Shown here: piece by piece, positions 1-6,413 of the stretch
Position numbering within the stretch: the first letter of the stretch is position 1
How the letters are laid out: every line of letters begins with the position of its first letter
Origin: Planctomyces sp.
Lineage (GTDB): Bacteria > Planctomycetota > Planctomycetia > Planctomycetales > Planctomycetaceae
DNA length: 6,424 nucleotides
Direction of reading: 5' to 3'
Assembly (NCBI GenBank): GCA_005809115.1
Contig: SYLK01000682.1
Coordinates: 1-6,424, forward strand
Program-made: the position numbers and the translations under genes
The notes under the pieces: model-generated
Seen by the model: the letters and a program-made list of their open reading frames with translations, nothing else
Database searches by the model: none
Told to the model about the DNA's origin: nothing

Positions 1-2151
1 GCCCGGCCTTCGAATCACCGGCGGAGTTCGGTCGGGATGCCGCTCGCCGGGCCAGCTGACGTCACGTCGGGGGGGCTCCGGCTGCTCACTCTCCGGATTC
101 TTCAGGTCAGCCGGACCGTCGCCGAGATACGTTCCGGAGTGCTCTGCGTTCCCCCGGACGCCGGAGACGGGCACGACTGGGCTGCTGGCAGGCTGGGCGA
201 ATGATATGGGAATTGAGATTGTCTCGGCCAATTCTGAAATGGCTTCGTCGGAATCACCACGCGATTCCCACAGCAAAGGAGTGACGGCATCAAGCAGCTG
301 ACCGTCACGCCATCGCGACACTGACGGCGACACTGATGGTACCAGTGATACTGGCTGGGGCCGGGGCCGGGGTGTGCAGAACGATGCGATGGATGAGACG
401 GAGGTAGTGAGCCGTGCAAGGACGTTCTGGTCAGTCAGATGGAAAGTGGGAATCTCGGGCGAGAAGATCAGCCGTGGCCGCGTATCGTGGACCAGGAGTT
501 CGATATCGGTGATTTCCGGCAGCGTGGCCATCTGGAAGTCATCCCGTTCCGTCGTCATCGGGCGTCCGAGAGCGGTCCAGGTATAGCGATCCGGAATCGG
601 CGCCGCGGATCCGGGAAACACGGAGGTTGGTTCGTGCTGCCGAAAACTTGCTGCGAGGCGGTCTTCCGGCAGATGGGTGACTTCCCACACGGCAGGCCTG
701 GTCAAGTCATGTGGCCGCTCGGGCGACGCGAGGAATTCCGTCATCTCCTGGAATTCGAGGCCCTGCTGCTGACCGAATTTCTTCGCCGGTTCGAGGTCGT
801 TTTGCAGTTCGATGTCGTCTTGCAGTTCGAGGTCACTGGTCAGCCCCGATGTTTCCGCAGGTTCCGGCAGCTTCGGCAGTTCCGCGGGGGCAGTCGGCTG
901 ACTGTGTGACCCGGTGAGCGTGCCGGTGAGCGTGCCGGTGAGCGTGCCGGTGAGCGTGCCGGCGAGCGTGCCGGCGGGGGTGCCGGCGGGGGTGCCGTCG
1001 GTGGTGCCGTCGTTGGTGTCGTCGGGGGTGCCGTCGGTTGTTACGGCGGGGGTGCCGGCGGGCGTTCTGCCGAGTGGAGAGATTGGCGCACCGATCTCGA
1101 TCACACCGGGAGCGAAGACTTCACAGGCGGCCATCGGCGGTGTCTGGGCAGTAGTTTGCTGCGGTAGTCGGACTGCTGAGGGTGCTGCTGCGTGATTTCG
1201 GGTCGTCGTCGGGTGGCGGCTGGCAGGTTGTGCGTCGGCGGCTGCAGGGATCACGGCGAAGTCCGCCGCTGTGTCGCTGGCGAGCCGGATGTTCCAGGGA
1301 TAGGGCAGATGCCGAAGACGGGTCAGAGCGAGCGCCACGCAGGCTTCGTCGACATGGGCAAGACGTTTATCTGCGGCCGTTACGAGGGCTTCGTCAGCCA
1401 GCAGATTCAGGCAGCGGGGCAGACCATCGGCTGCAGTGGCGATGTGTTCCAGGGCGGGAGCTGCCATGACGTCGGAGCCGCGGCCGCCGGCGGAGTCGAG
1501 TTGTTTTCTCAGACAGGCGATGGATTCGGTGGTGGTGAATGGTTCCAGGAAGGCGAGGCACCGAATTCGGCCGGCGAAATCCGCATGCGATGTCTGGGCC
1601 AGCTCCTCTTCGAGGGACAGTGGTCCGGCGACGAGGCAGCGGACCAGAGACCGTCCGGTCGGGGCTTCTTCCGTCCATGCCCGCAGCTCATTGAGGACCG
1701 AAACCGGGAGCAGGTGCGCGTCGTCGATCAGCAGCAGAACCGGCCCCCACAGTTCACCAGATCGCTGCAGGCGGGCGGTCACCTGCCAGCGGGACGGACA
1801 TGGCGTGGCGGAAGTTTCATCTGCGTTATCCGGCTCGCTGTTTCCCGTTTCGCCGGCGCGCAATTTTGCGGCGCTCATCAGCGTCTGCAGCACATCGGCG
1901 GGAGTCTCGAGGCTGGCGCCGGAGCAGACCACAGCGCGACCGTCGCGACTGAGCGAATGCCGGAGATGTCGCAGGAGCGTCGTCTTGCCGATCCCGGCCG
2001 GTCCGGTGATCACCGCGATACCCAGATCGGTGCGGAGTGAATGCAGGAGCGTGGGACGTACTCGTCCTGCCGAAGCCGACTCAAAGAAACCGTTTCTGCC
2101 GTCGCACGCCTGAAATGGCCTGCGATGAAACCCAAAATGAGATTCGTACAT
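1..2151 (-). CDS. ExeA/GspA-like AAA ATPase with long repeat-containing C-terminal extension (partial, 3' end beyond left edge)
   Basis: The frame is open for 717 codons from ATG at 2151 to the window edge, with no stop. The start is chosen because the protein then opens MYESHFGFHRRPF, the conserved N-terminus of ExeA-like ATPases. Walker A is GPAGIGKT (residues 50-57) and Walker B is LLLIDDAH (about 139-146, D143/D144). GLPRCLNLLADEAL (243-256) matches the typical ExeA segment near the end of the ATPase domain, which finishes around residue 290. Known members (ExeA, GspA, MshM) use ATP to help assemble secretion or pilus machinery at the inner membrane. Here the role is unknown. Residues about 290-717 match no domain I recognise. 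They are rich in Pro, Thr, Ala and acidic residues, carry tandem Gly-Thr-x-x repeats (362-413), acidic hexapeptide repeats (439-456) and a Pro-Arg tract (about 594-600), and show no membrane segment. No strong Shine-Dalgarno precedes the start. The ATPase assignment is firm; the biological role is not. Confidence 0.88.
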   Translation of the reverse strand, partial: MYESHFGFHRRPFQACDGRNGFFESASAGRVRPTLLHSLRTDLGIAVITGPAGIGKTTLLRHLRHSLSRDGRAVVCSGASLETPADVLQTLMSAAKLRAGETGNSEPDNADETSATPCPSRWQVTARLQRSGELWGPVLLLIDDAHLLPVSVLNELRAWTEEAPTGRSLVRCLVAGPLSLEEELAQTSHADFAGRIRCLAFLEPFTTTESIACLRKQLDSAGGRGSDVMAAPALEHIATAADGLPRCLNLLADEALVTAADKRLAHVDEACVALALTRLRHLPYPWNIRLASDTAADFAVIPAAADAQPASRHPTTTRNHAAAPSAVRLPQQTTAQTPPMAACEVFAPGVIEIGAPISPLGRTPAGTPAVTTDGTPDDTNDGTTDGTPAGTPAGTLAGTLTGTLTGTLTGTLTGSHSQPTAPAELPKLPEPAETSGLTSDLELQDDIELQNDLEPAKKFGQQQGLEFQEMTEFLASPERPHDLTRPAVWEVTHLPEDRLAASFRQHEPTSVFPGSAAPIPDRYTWTALGRPMTTERDDFQMATLPEITDIELLVHDTRPRLIFSPEIPTFHLTDQNVLARLTTSVSSIASFCTPRPRPQPVSLVPSVSPSVSRWRDGQLLDAVTPLLWESRGDSDEAISELAETISIPISFAQPASSPVVPVSGVRGNAEHSGTYLGDGPADLKNPESEQPEPPRRDVSWPGERHPDRTPPVIRRPG
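316..339 (-). repeat. 12-bp direct duplication inside the ATPase tail
   Basis: cgacactgacgg is followed immediately by cgacactgatgg (one mismatch), with a looser third copy at 340-351. In the ATPase frame it encodes a Ser-Val-Ser-Pro type stretch. A ggggcc hexamer run follows at about 357-372 and encodes alternating Pro-Arg. Both look like local slippage products in a disordered part of the protein. Confidence 0.55.
786..837 (-). repeat. 18-bp tandem repeat, about 3 units, coding for an acidic hexapeptide
   Basis: The plus strand shows gcagttcgatgtcgtctt and close variants repeated with an 18-base period. In the ATPase frame this reads SDLELQ, DDIELQ, NDLEPA (residues 439-456), an acidic, leucine/isoleucine-spaced stretch. 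It lies about 25 residues after the end of the Gly-Thr repeat and has a quite different composition. It could be a short amphipathic binding segment, but that is inference. Confidence 0.8.
913..1068 (-). repeat. 12-bp tandem repeat, about 13 units, coding for Gly-Thr-x-x tetrapeptides
   Basis: On the plus strand the unit is ggtgagcgtgcc, perfect four times at 913-960. It continues in register as ggcgagcgtgcc, ggcgggggtgcc and gtcg-type variants up to 1068. Read in the ATPase frame on the minus strand it gives RTPA, GTPA, VTTD, GTPD, DTND, GTTD, GTPA twice, GTLA, then GTLT four times (residues 362-413). Units are identical at the C-terminal end and diverge towards the N-terminal end, which suggests recent expansion by slippage at one side. 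Because 12 is a multiple of three, copy-number change would keep the frame. It probably forms a flexible linker between the ATPase domain and the tail. Confidence 0.93.
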
Positions 2152-2255
2152 GCGGGATCCCGCTCGGTGCCATACGTTGTGGGGTGTGTTCAGACTGCGT
2201 GCAGCGTGGTCAGGAGTTTCTCCGTGGCGGGAATCCCCGTCCCGGAATGTCCCTC

Positions 2256-2289
2256 GCCCGAAGCTCCGGGATTGCCCGAAGCTCCGGGA
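2256..2289. repeat. Pair of 16-bp near-palindromic direct repeats, 18-bp period
   Basis: gcccgaagctccggga occurs at 2256-2271 and again, identically, at 2274-2289, two bases apart. Each copy is a near-palindrome centred on AGCT (cccg...cggg arms, one mismatched pair). Two identical, partly symmetric copies spaced by about 18 bp, 105-138 bases upstream of the ATPase start, could be an operator for a dimeric regulator or a leader hairpin. It could also be simple duplication. The repeat itself is directly visible; the function is a guess. Confidence 0.6.
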
Positions 2290-2567
2290 CTTCCAGGATA
2301 TTCGGGCAGGTGGAGCCCAGGCTGGGAATTTCGGGGCCGGGTTCGCCTGCCGGCTGTGCGTGTCATTCCCCTGCGAATCGGCAGGAACGGCCGGTTCGCT
2401 GACAGCGCAATCACCCACAGACTTCATCGAACGCGTACAACAGTATTCTTTAGTGCATCCGCACCTGTCGTCTCGGGTCCGGACTGACTGGCTTTGCCGT
2501 ACGGACTCAATTAGGCTTCGCCGCCGGGTCATTTGCTCCCGTCTCAAGAACACGAATCTGCTGAAAG

Positions 2568-2573
2568 AAAGGA
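2568..2573 (+). promoter_or_regulatory. Ribosome binding site of the RidA-like gene
   Basis: AAAGGA lies seven bases before the ATG at 2581. This decides the start in favour of 2581 over an in-frame TTG at 2533, which has no such site and would add 16 residues ahead of the family's usual N-terminus. Confidence 0.75.
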
Positions 2574-2580
2574 ACTCCCG

Positions 2581-3024
2581 ATGGACGCCGACAAGAAGGC
2601 TCGCGAACTTCAGATTTCGCTTGATCCCGTCAAGCCGGGTTACCTGAATCTCTGCGTCAGGACAGGCAATCTGCTGATTACCTCCGGGCATGTGAGCGAC
2701 ATGAAGGGAGTGCTGGGGAAGAATATCACGGTGGATCAGGGGTATGAGGCCGCACAGGACTGTGCTCGCAAGATTCTGCGTTCTGTGTATCACACGCATG
2801 GCACGCTGAATGGCCTGCGCGTGCTGAAGTTGCTGGGCTGTGTCTATTCCATGCCGGACTTCACGGACCAGCATCTGGTCATCAACGGCGCATCCGACCT
2901 GATGCATCAGATTTTCGGCAAGGATGGCGACGGGTACCACGCGCGGAGTGCGCTGGGCTTTGCAGCGCTGCCGACGGGTGCTGCCGTCGAAGTGGAGGCG
3001 ATCTTCGAGATCAAGGCGGGGTAA
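2581..3024 (+). CDS. RidA/YjgF/UK114-family protein
   Basis: The product is 147 residues, a little longer than the roughly 128 of E. coli RidA and close to the size of the variant RidA subgroup common in environmental bacteria. The family forms trimers with ligand sites between subunits. Classic RidA hydrolyses reactive enamine/imine intermediates released by PLP enzymes, in the cytosol. Visible family features are the LLITSGHVS strand (31-39, S35-G36), a central helical part (about 51-70) and the C-terminal HARSALGFAALPTGAAVEVEA segment. R122 corresponds to the carboxylate-binding Arg105 of E. coli RidA, and E137, fifteen residues on, matches Glu120. The position of E. coli Cys107 is alanine (A124), so the pocket is not identical. 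Both arginine and glutamate being kept argues for an active-site-competent protein, but the substrate cannot be read from sequence. It stands alone on the plus strand and ends five bases from the convergent neighbour's stop. No signal peptide is present. Confidence 0.9.
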   Translation: MDADKKARELQISLDPVKPGYLNLCVRTGNLLITSGHVSDMKGVLGKNITVDQGYEAAQDCARKILRSVYHTHGTLNGLRVLKLLGCVYSMPDFTDQHLVINGASDLMHQIFGKDGDGYHARSALGFAALPTGAAVEVEAIFEIKAG

Positions 3025-3029
3025 TTCGG

Positions 3030-5963
3030 CTATGGTGCGGGAAGCAGGACTGCCTTGTTTCTGCCTTCGATCAAAAGGATCTCGCGGTCCGCGGTGATAC
3101 CAGCGAACTCCTGTTGAGAACCGGCGGGCCATCTCACCAGCAACTGATCGACGTGATCCACGTCAGCCAGTCCGAAGATCAGCTGTCGCTGGTTACTGGC
3201 CTGATAACCGTCGCCTGCGGTAAGTTGACGGGTGAAAACCTTGCCTGCCGCTGTCAGCCGGACGGTCGCACCGATCGCATCGCGGTCAGAGACGCTGCCA
3301 CGCAGGCGAATCGCCAGAAAGTGCGGGCCGCCCTGCGTCTGATTCGTCAGGAGAGCGGCCGGGGCATCCAGATGAGATACCAGGAAATCGTCCCGGCCGT
3401 CCCGATTCCAGTCGAGTCGTGCCAGGGACCGTCCGAGGTATTCGCCCTGAAACCAGGTGCCGAGTGACGCGGCCGACTCTTCCAGGAACCGGCCGTCACC
3501 CAGATTCCGAAAACACTGCGGCGGCATGCGAAAGCGCTGACCGCTGACGCGATAGTCATCAATGTGGCCGTTTGTCAGGACCAGATCCTGCCGGCCGTCC
3601 CCATCCGCGTCCAGAAACTGAGTGCCGAACCCCAGCATTTTCAGACTGGGTTCCCGAAGTCCGAAACGCCGTGTGTCATCCGTGAAGTACTGTCCGGCCT
3701 GCTGCCGGTAGAGCGTATTGGACTCGTCGTGGAAGGTGGTCACGAACAGATCCAGCAGACCATCGTTGTCGGCATCCCCGGCGGCGACACCCATGCAGGC
3801 CTGGGGTGCTCCGTCGCGATCAACGGCCAGTCCGCGTGAGAGCGCGGTTTCGCGGAAGCGGACCGGCCCACCGCGGCTCGGTGTTTCGTTGGCAAAGAAG
3901 AAATTGGGGACGGCATCATTCGCCACAAACAGACTCAGTCGGCCGCTGCCGTCAAAGTCGGCCGCGACAATTCCCAGCCCTTTGCCGTCCGGGATCGCGA
4001 TACCAGACGTCTCGGTCACGTCCGAAAACCGACCGTCACCCAGACTGAGCCAGAGTCGATCCTGCGCCGCCGGAAACTCTCCCGGCGTGCAGATGCCGAC
4101 AGAACCGCGCTTCGTCTCGATGCGGCAGACGCGAGTAAAGACGTCATCACCGGTCAGGTAGTTCACTTCGTAGATGTCGGGCCAGCTGTCACCATTCAGA
4201 TCGGCCAGCAGGCAGCTGGTGGTCCATTCCCGGCTGTTGATGCCGGATGACTGAGTGACATCGGCAAAGGTGCCATCGCCCTGATTGCGGCAGAGTCGGT
4301 TCTGCCCGATGTTTGCCACAAGGATGTCACTGAAGCCGTCACCGTCAAAATCACCCGCGGTGGCACCCTGGCTGAAACCATCTTCGTTAAGCCCGGCAGC
4401 ATCCGATACGTCACGGAAACCACCCTGGCCTGAGTTGCGGAAGAGTTGATCGAGGGCGTCGGGCTGACCTGGCTGTGGCGGCCAGCTGCCGCCCTGTGTC
4501 AGCCAGACATCCGGCCAGCAATCTTCATCGCAGTCAAGCACCGCGACACCGCCGCCCGACATTTCGTACATTTTCAGTGTGCCTTCGGCGGGGTTTCCGC
4601 CGTTTACATACTGAAAGGCGAGTCCCGTGGCGAGCGCAGCATCTTCGAACGAGAAGGTTGGCGGTGCGTCGTCGTGTGTCTGAGCGGACTGCAGGCTGCC
4701 GACCGGATCTTCACCCTCGGGCAGTGGGTACGAAGAAAGGTCGACGCGCAGTGCCGGGTTTGCGGCGGCCAGCACGCGGGTTTCTGCTGCGTCAGCGCGC
4801 AGCTGCGGCTGCAATCTGGCCAGCCGGGCTTCAGCCCAGGTGAGTCGTGGATCGCGCCGGAGTGCGGCGCGACACCACGCCGCCGATTCCGGAATCCGCC
4901 CCAGGGCCTCCGTCAGATCGGCTGATTTCTGCATCCGGTTGAGATCATCCGGACTGCTGTCCAGGGCAATGTAGAGCGATTCGAGGCTCTGCAGCAGCCG
5001 AGCACGCTCCCCGAATGGCTCTGCCGAACTGAGCTGGTCCATTGAGGTCAGGATCTGCGACAGTCGGTAGTTGGCGGCACGATGATCCGGGTCGCGCCGG
5101 ACGGTTTCCCAGTAACAGCGGACAGCCTCACGAGGGCGATCATGGCTGTCATACCAGCTGCCACGTACGAACCAGATCTCTGGGTGGTAATCTGCCGCAG
5201 AGGGCAGCTGACGATGCCACTGCCACCATTTTTCTGAGTCTGGCACAGTCAGCAGTGACTGCCCCAGACGCGCCTGAGCCTCGATCAGATCGGGATGCGC
5301 CGCGACGACCCTGCGGAGCAGTTCTGTGCCGGTGCCTGCGGTTGTCGCCAAGTCGCCCTGGTGAGCCTGCCAGAGCCAGACCAGAGGATCGGCGGCAGCC
5401 GCGGAACCCGCCACCAGGAATTCCGGCGGGATGTCGACCGAAAGTTCGATGCCACCAAGAAGAACGAGTTCGTGGACGTCACACACATCAAGGCGCATCA
5501 GTTGCAGAAACAACGGGATGGATTCCCAACGACGTCCCTGCAATCGCAGCAGCCTTGCCAGCTGATGCATCACGGCGGGTTGATCCGGCTGCATCTGCAG
5601 CAACTGTCTGAGGTCCGCTTCCGCTGCGCTGAGGCGTCCTTCAGCCAGCGCACCTTCGGCGCGCTGCGCCAGTTCTCGCGGAGATATCCGGGCGGCGGGG
5701 GCGTCCGCCGCAGCGGGACTGACAGCCGCAGCGGATTTTCGACCCGGTGTTCCGGAGCCGGAATGTGCCGTCGACCTGCGATCTCGACCGACGCGCTGCG
5801 GCGTCAGAAACCAGAGGAGCAGGCTGGCGGCACAGATAAAAAATGCCGCCAGTGAGGCGGCATGGAAGACCCTGAATCTGTGCCGTGACCTGCCCTGCGG
5901 AGTCTCGGAGGCATCCACCTCACGAGGCGACCTGGAACTCCGACTGCGGCGCTGAGCAGACAT
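3030..5963 (-). CDS. Membrane-anchored TPR / FG-GAP (VCBS) repeat / ASPIC-UnbV (CRTAC1-like) protein
   Basis: This 977-residue protein has an Arg-rich N-terminus, then one hydrophobic segment (about 33-53), so it is probably an anchored or exported envelope protein. Residues about 92-410 are helical, with TPR-like repeats such as ALAEGRLSAAEADLRQLLQ. From FSFEDAALATGLAF (437) the CRTAC1-type propeller begins. Seven Asp-rich, calcium-loop-like motifs start at D477, D538, D588, D669, D730, D785 and D851. Clean D-x-D-G-D-G forms are at 538 and 785; D477 (DCDEDCWPD) and D669 (DFDGSGRLS) are degenerate. The C-terminus (about 877-970) is the ASPIC/UnbV domain, with GDGYQASNQRQLIFGL and VRWPAG. Such proteins are abundant in planctomycetes; in animals CRTAC1 is an extracellular matrix protein, while bacterial roles are unproven. 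The TPR part suggests protein-protein contacts. The ATG lies nine bases after the lipoprotein stop, with no clear Shine-Dalgarno, so translation may be coupled. The start is reasonable but not proven. Confidence 0.92.
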   Translation of the reverse strand: MSAQRRSRSSRSPREVDASETPQGRSRHRFRVFHAASLAAFFICAASLLLWFLTPQRVGRDRRSTAHSGSGTPGRKSAAAVSPAAADAPAARISPRELAQRAEGALAEGRLSAAEADLRQLLQMQPDQPAVMHQLARLLRLQGRRWESIPLFLQLMRLDVCDVHELVLLGGIELSVDIPPEFLVAGSAAAADPLVWLWQAHQGDLATTAGTGTELLRRVVAAHPDLIEAQARLGQSLLTVPDSEKWWQWHRQLPSAADYHPEIWFVRGSWYDSHDRPREAVRCYWETVRRDPDHRAANYRLSQILTSMDQLSSAEPFGERARLLQSLESLYIALDSSPDDLNRMQKSADLTEALGRIPESAAWCRAALRRDPRLTWAEARLARLQPQLRADAAETRVLAAANPALRVDLSSYPLPEGEDPVGSLQSAQTHDDAPPTFSFEDAALATGLAFQYVNGGNPAEGTLKMYEMSGGGVAVLDCDEDCWPDVWLTQGGSWPPQPGQPDALDQLFRNSGQGGFRDVSDAAGLNEDGFSQGATAGDFDGDGFSDILVANIGQNRLCRNQGDGTFADVTQSSGINSREWTTSCLLADLNGDSWPDIYEVNYLTGDDVFTRVCRIETKRGSVGICTPGEFPAAQDRLWLSLGDGRFSDVTETSGIAIPDGKGLGIVAADFDGSGRLSLFVANDAVPNFFFANETPSRGGPVRFRETALSRGLAVDRDGAPQACMGVAAGDADNDGLLDLFVTTFHDESNTLYRQQAGQYFTDDTRRFGLREPSLKMLGFGTQFLDADGDGRQDLVLTNGHIDDYRVSGQRFRMPPQCFRNLGDGRFLEESAASLGTWFQGEYLGRSLARLDWNRDGRDDFLVSHLDAPAALLTNQTQGGPHFLAIRLRGSVSDRDAIGATVRLTAAGKVFTRQLTAGDGYQASNQRQLIFGLADVDHVDQLLVRWPAGSQQEFAGITADREILLIEGRNKAVLLPAP

Positions 5964-5972
5964 CGACGGGAA

Positions 5973-6413
5973 CTACTTTGTCAGATCAAAATTCGCGTCT
6001 TTGTTGTCGCCGGCTTTGACATCGAACCGCAGCGTTGTTTCGGCGTTGTATTTTTTTGGAATGTACATTTCCGTCACATCGATCATCGTCCCGGCCGGGG
6101 CAGGCATGATGGCTTCGATCTGTTTGCCTGTCTTGCGGGACGCGGTCACTGCGACTTTGTGTTCCCCGGGTTCCGGTCCGGCTTCCACCGGAATGTTGTA
6201 AGCACCAGCCTTGATTGCGCCCCCGACAATTGTCCCGCTCTTCCCGGTCGGAGTGAAGGTAATCTGTCCTTCTTCGATCGGCTGTCCGTCAAACTTGACC
6301 ATACCGCTGACAGGGGCACGATTTCCTGTACCGCCACCGCCACATCCGCTGATGAGCACAACTGACATCAGGCAGGATGCAATACCAAACAATGAAACCA
6401 ACTTACGAGCCAT
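5973..6413 (-). CDS. Small lipoprotein with carboxypeptidase-regulatory-like (transthyretin-like) domain
   Basis: With ATG at 6413 the product is 146 residues. It opens with MARK, then a hydrophobic stretch ending in the lipobox LISGC (cleavage before C24), followed by a Gly-rich linker. This predicts signal peptidase II processing and a lipid anchor facing the periplasm. The mature part starts PVSGMVKFDGQPIEEGQITFTP, split here as a VSGMVKFDG strand and a PIEEGQITFTP strand. That is the signature of the small beta-sandwich lipoproteins very numerous in planctomycetes, often encoded beside DUF1559 pseudopilin-like proteins. No catalytic residues are evident, so a structural or binding role is more likely than enzymatic. 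A second in-frame ATG at 6422 would add only three residues; 6413 is preferred because a GGAT lies upstream at a workable distance and the signal peptide then starts normally. It is followed after nine bases by the large VCBS/ASPIC gene, suggesting a shared transcript. Any promoter lies outside the window. Confidence 0.87.
   Translation of the reverse strand: MARKLVSLFGIASCLMSVVLISGCGGGGTGNRAPVSGMVKFDGQPIEEGQITFTPTGKSGTIVGGAIKAGAYNIPVEAGPEPGEHKVAVTASRKTGKQIEAIMPAPAGTMIDVTEMYIPKKYNAETTLRFDVKAGDNKDANFDLTK

Larger units (their letters stand above)
2152..2580. other. Divergent intergenic region between the ATPase and RidA-like genes
   Basis: This 429-base stretch separates two genes that point away from each other, so it should hold both promoters. 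I could not identify a convincing -35/-10 pair for either. It contains a pair of 16-bp direct repeats (2256-2289), a CCGTACGG palindrome (2497-2504) and a GTCCGGAC palindrome (2477-2484). The ATPase frame stays open upstream to an in-frame ATG at 2427. That extension lies before the conserved ExeA N-terminus, has no ribosome binding site and resembles nothing recognised, so it is probably an untranslated leader. Short plus-strand frames here run through into neighbouring genes out of frame and look spurious. Confidence 0.6.

Noticed and set aside
439..909. 156-codon plus-strand frame
   Set aside because: It is antisense to the continuous ATPase-tail frame, and its repeated phenylalanine/valine stretch is the complement of the 18-bp repeat.
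913..1068. Repeat array as a possible CRISPR
   Set aside because: Units are 12 bp and directly adjacent, with no spacers, and lie in frame inside a coding region.
914..1195. Plus-strand frame rich in Val-Pro-x-Ser repeats, resembling a repeat protein
   Set aside because: It is the complement of the 12-bp repeat in the minus-strand ATPase gene; the rest of the frame has no family features and no ribosome binding site.
1192..2040. 282-codon plus-strand frame
   Set aside because: It lies wholly antisense to the ATPase domain, whose Walker motifs read clearly on the other strand; its translation shows no recognisable motif.
2421..2449. Possible promoter with TATTCT as -10 for the RidA-like gene
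   Set aside because: No acceptable -35 lies about 17 bases upstream, and the site is about 130 bases from the start; a chance match is likely.
2477..2506. GTCCG...CGGAC inverted repeat with two short palindromes as an operator
   Set aside because: The arms are only five bases and the short palindromes are expected by chance in GC-rich DNA; noted only in the intergenic entry.
2533..2580. Upstream TTG start for the RidA-like gene
   Set aside because: It has no ribosome binding site, while the ATG at 2581 has AAAGGA at ideal spacing and gives the normal family N-terminus.
2037..2647. Three overlapping plus-strand frames of 121-165 codons
   Set aside because: They cross the ATPase start and intergenic region, overlap each other in different frames, and are rich in Arg, Ser and Pro as expected for noncoding GC-rich DNA.
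4446..5855. Plus-strand frames of 122-189 codons opposite the VCBS/ASPIC gene
   Set aside because: They are antisense shadows of a gene with a clear domain order over its full length.
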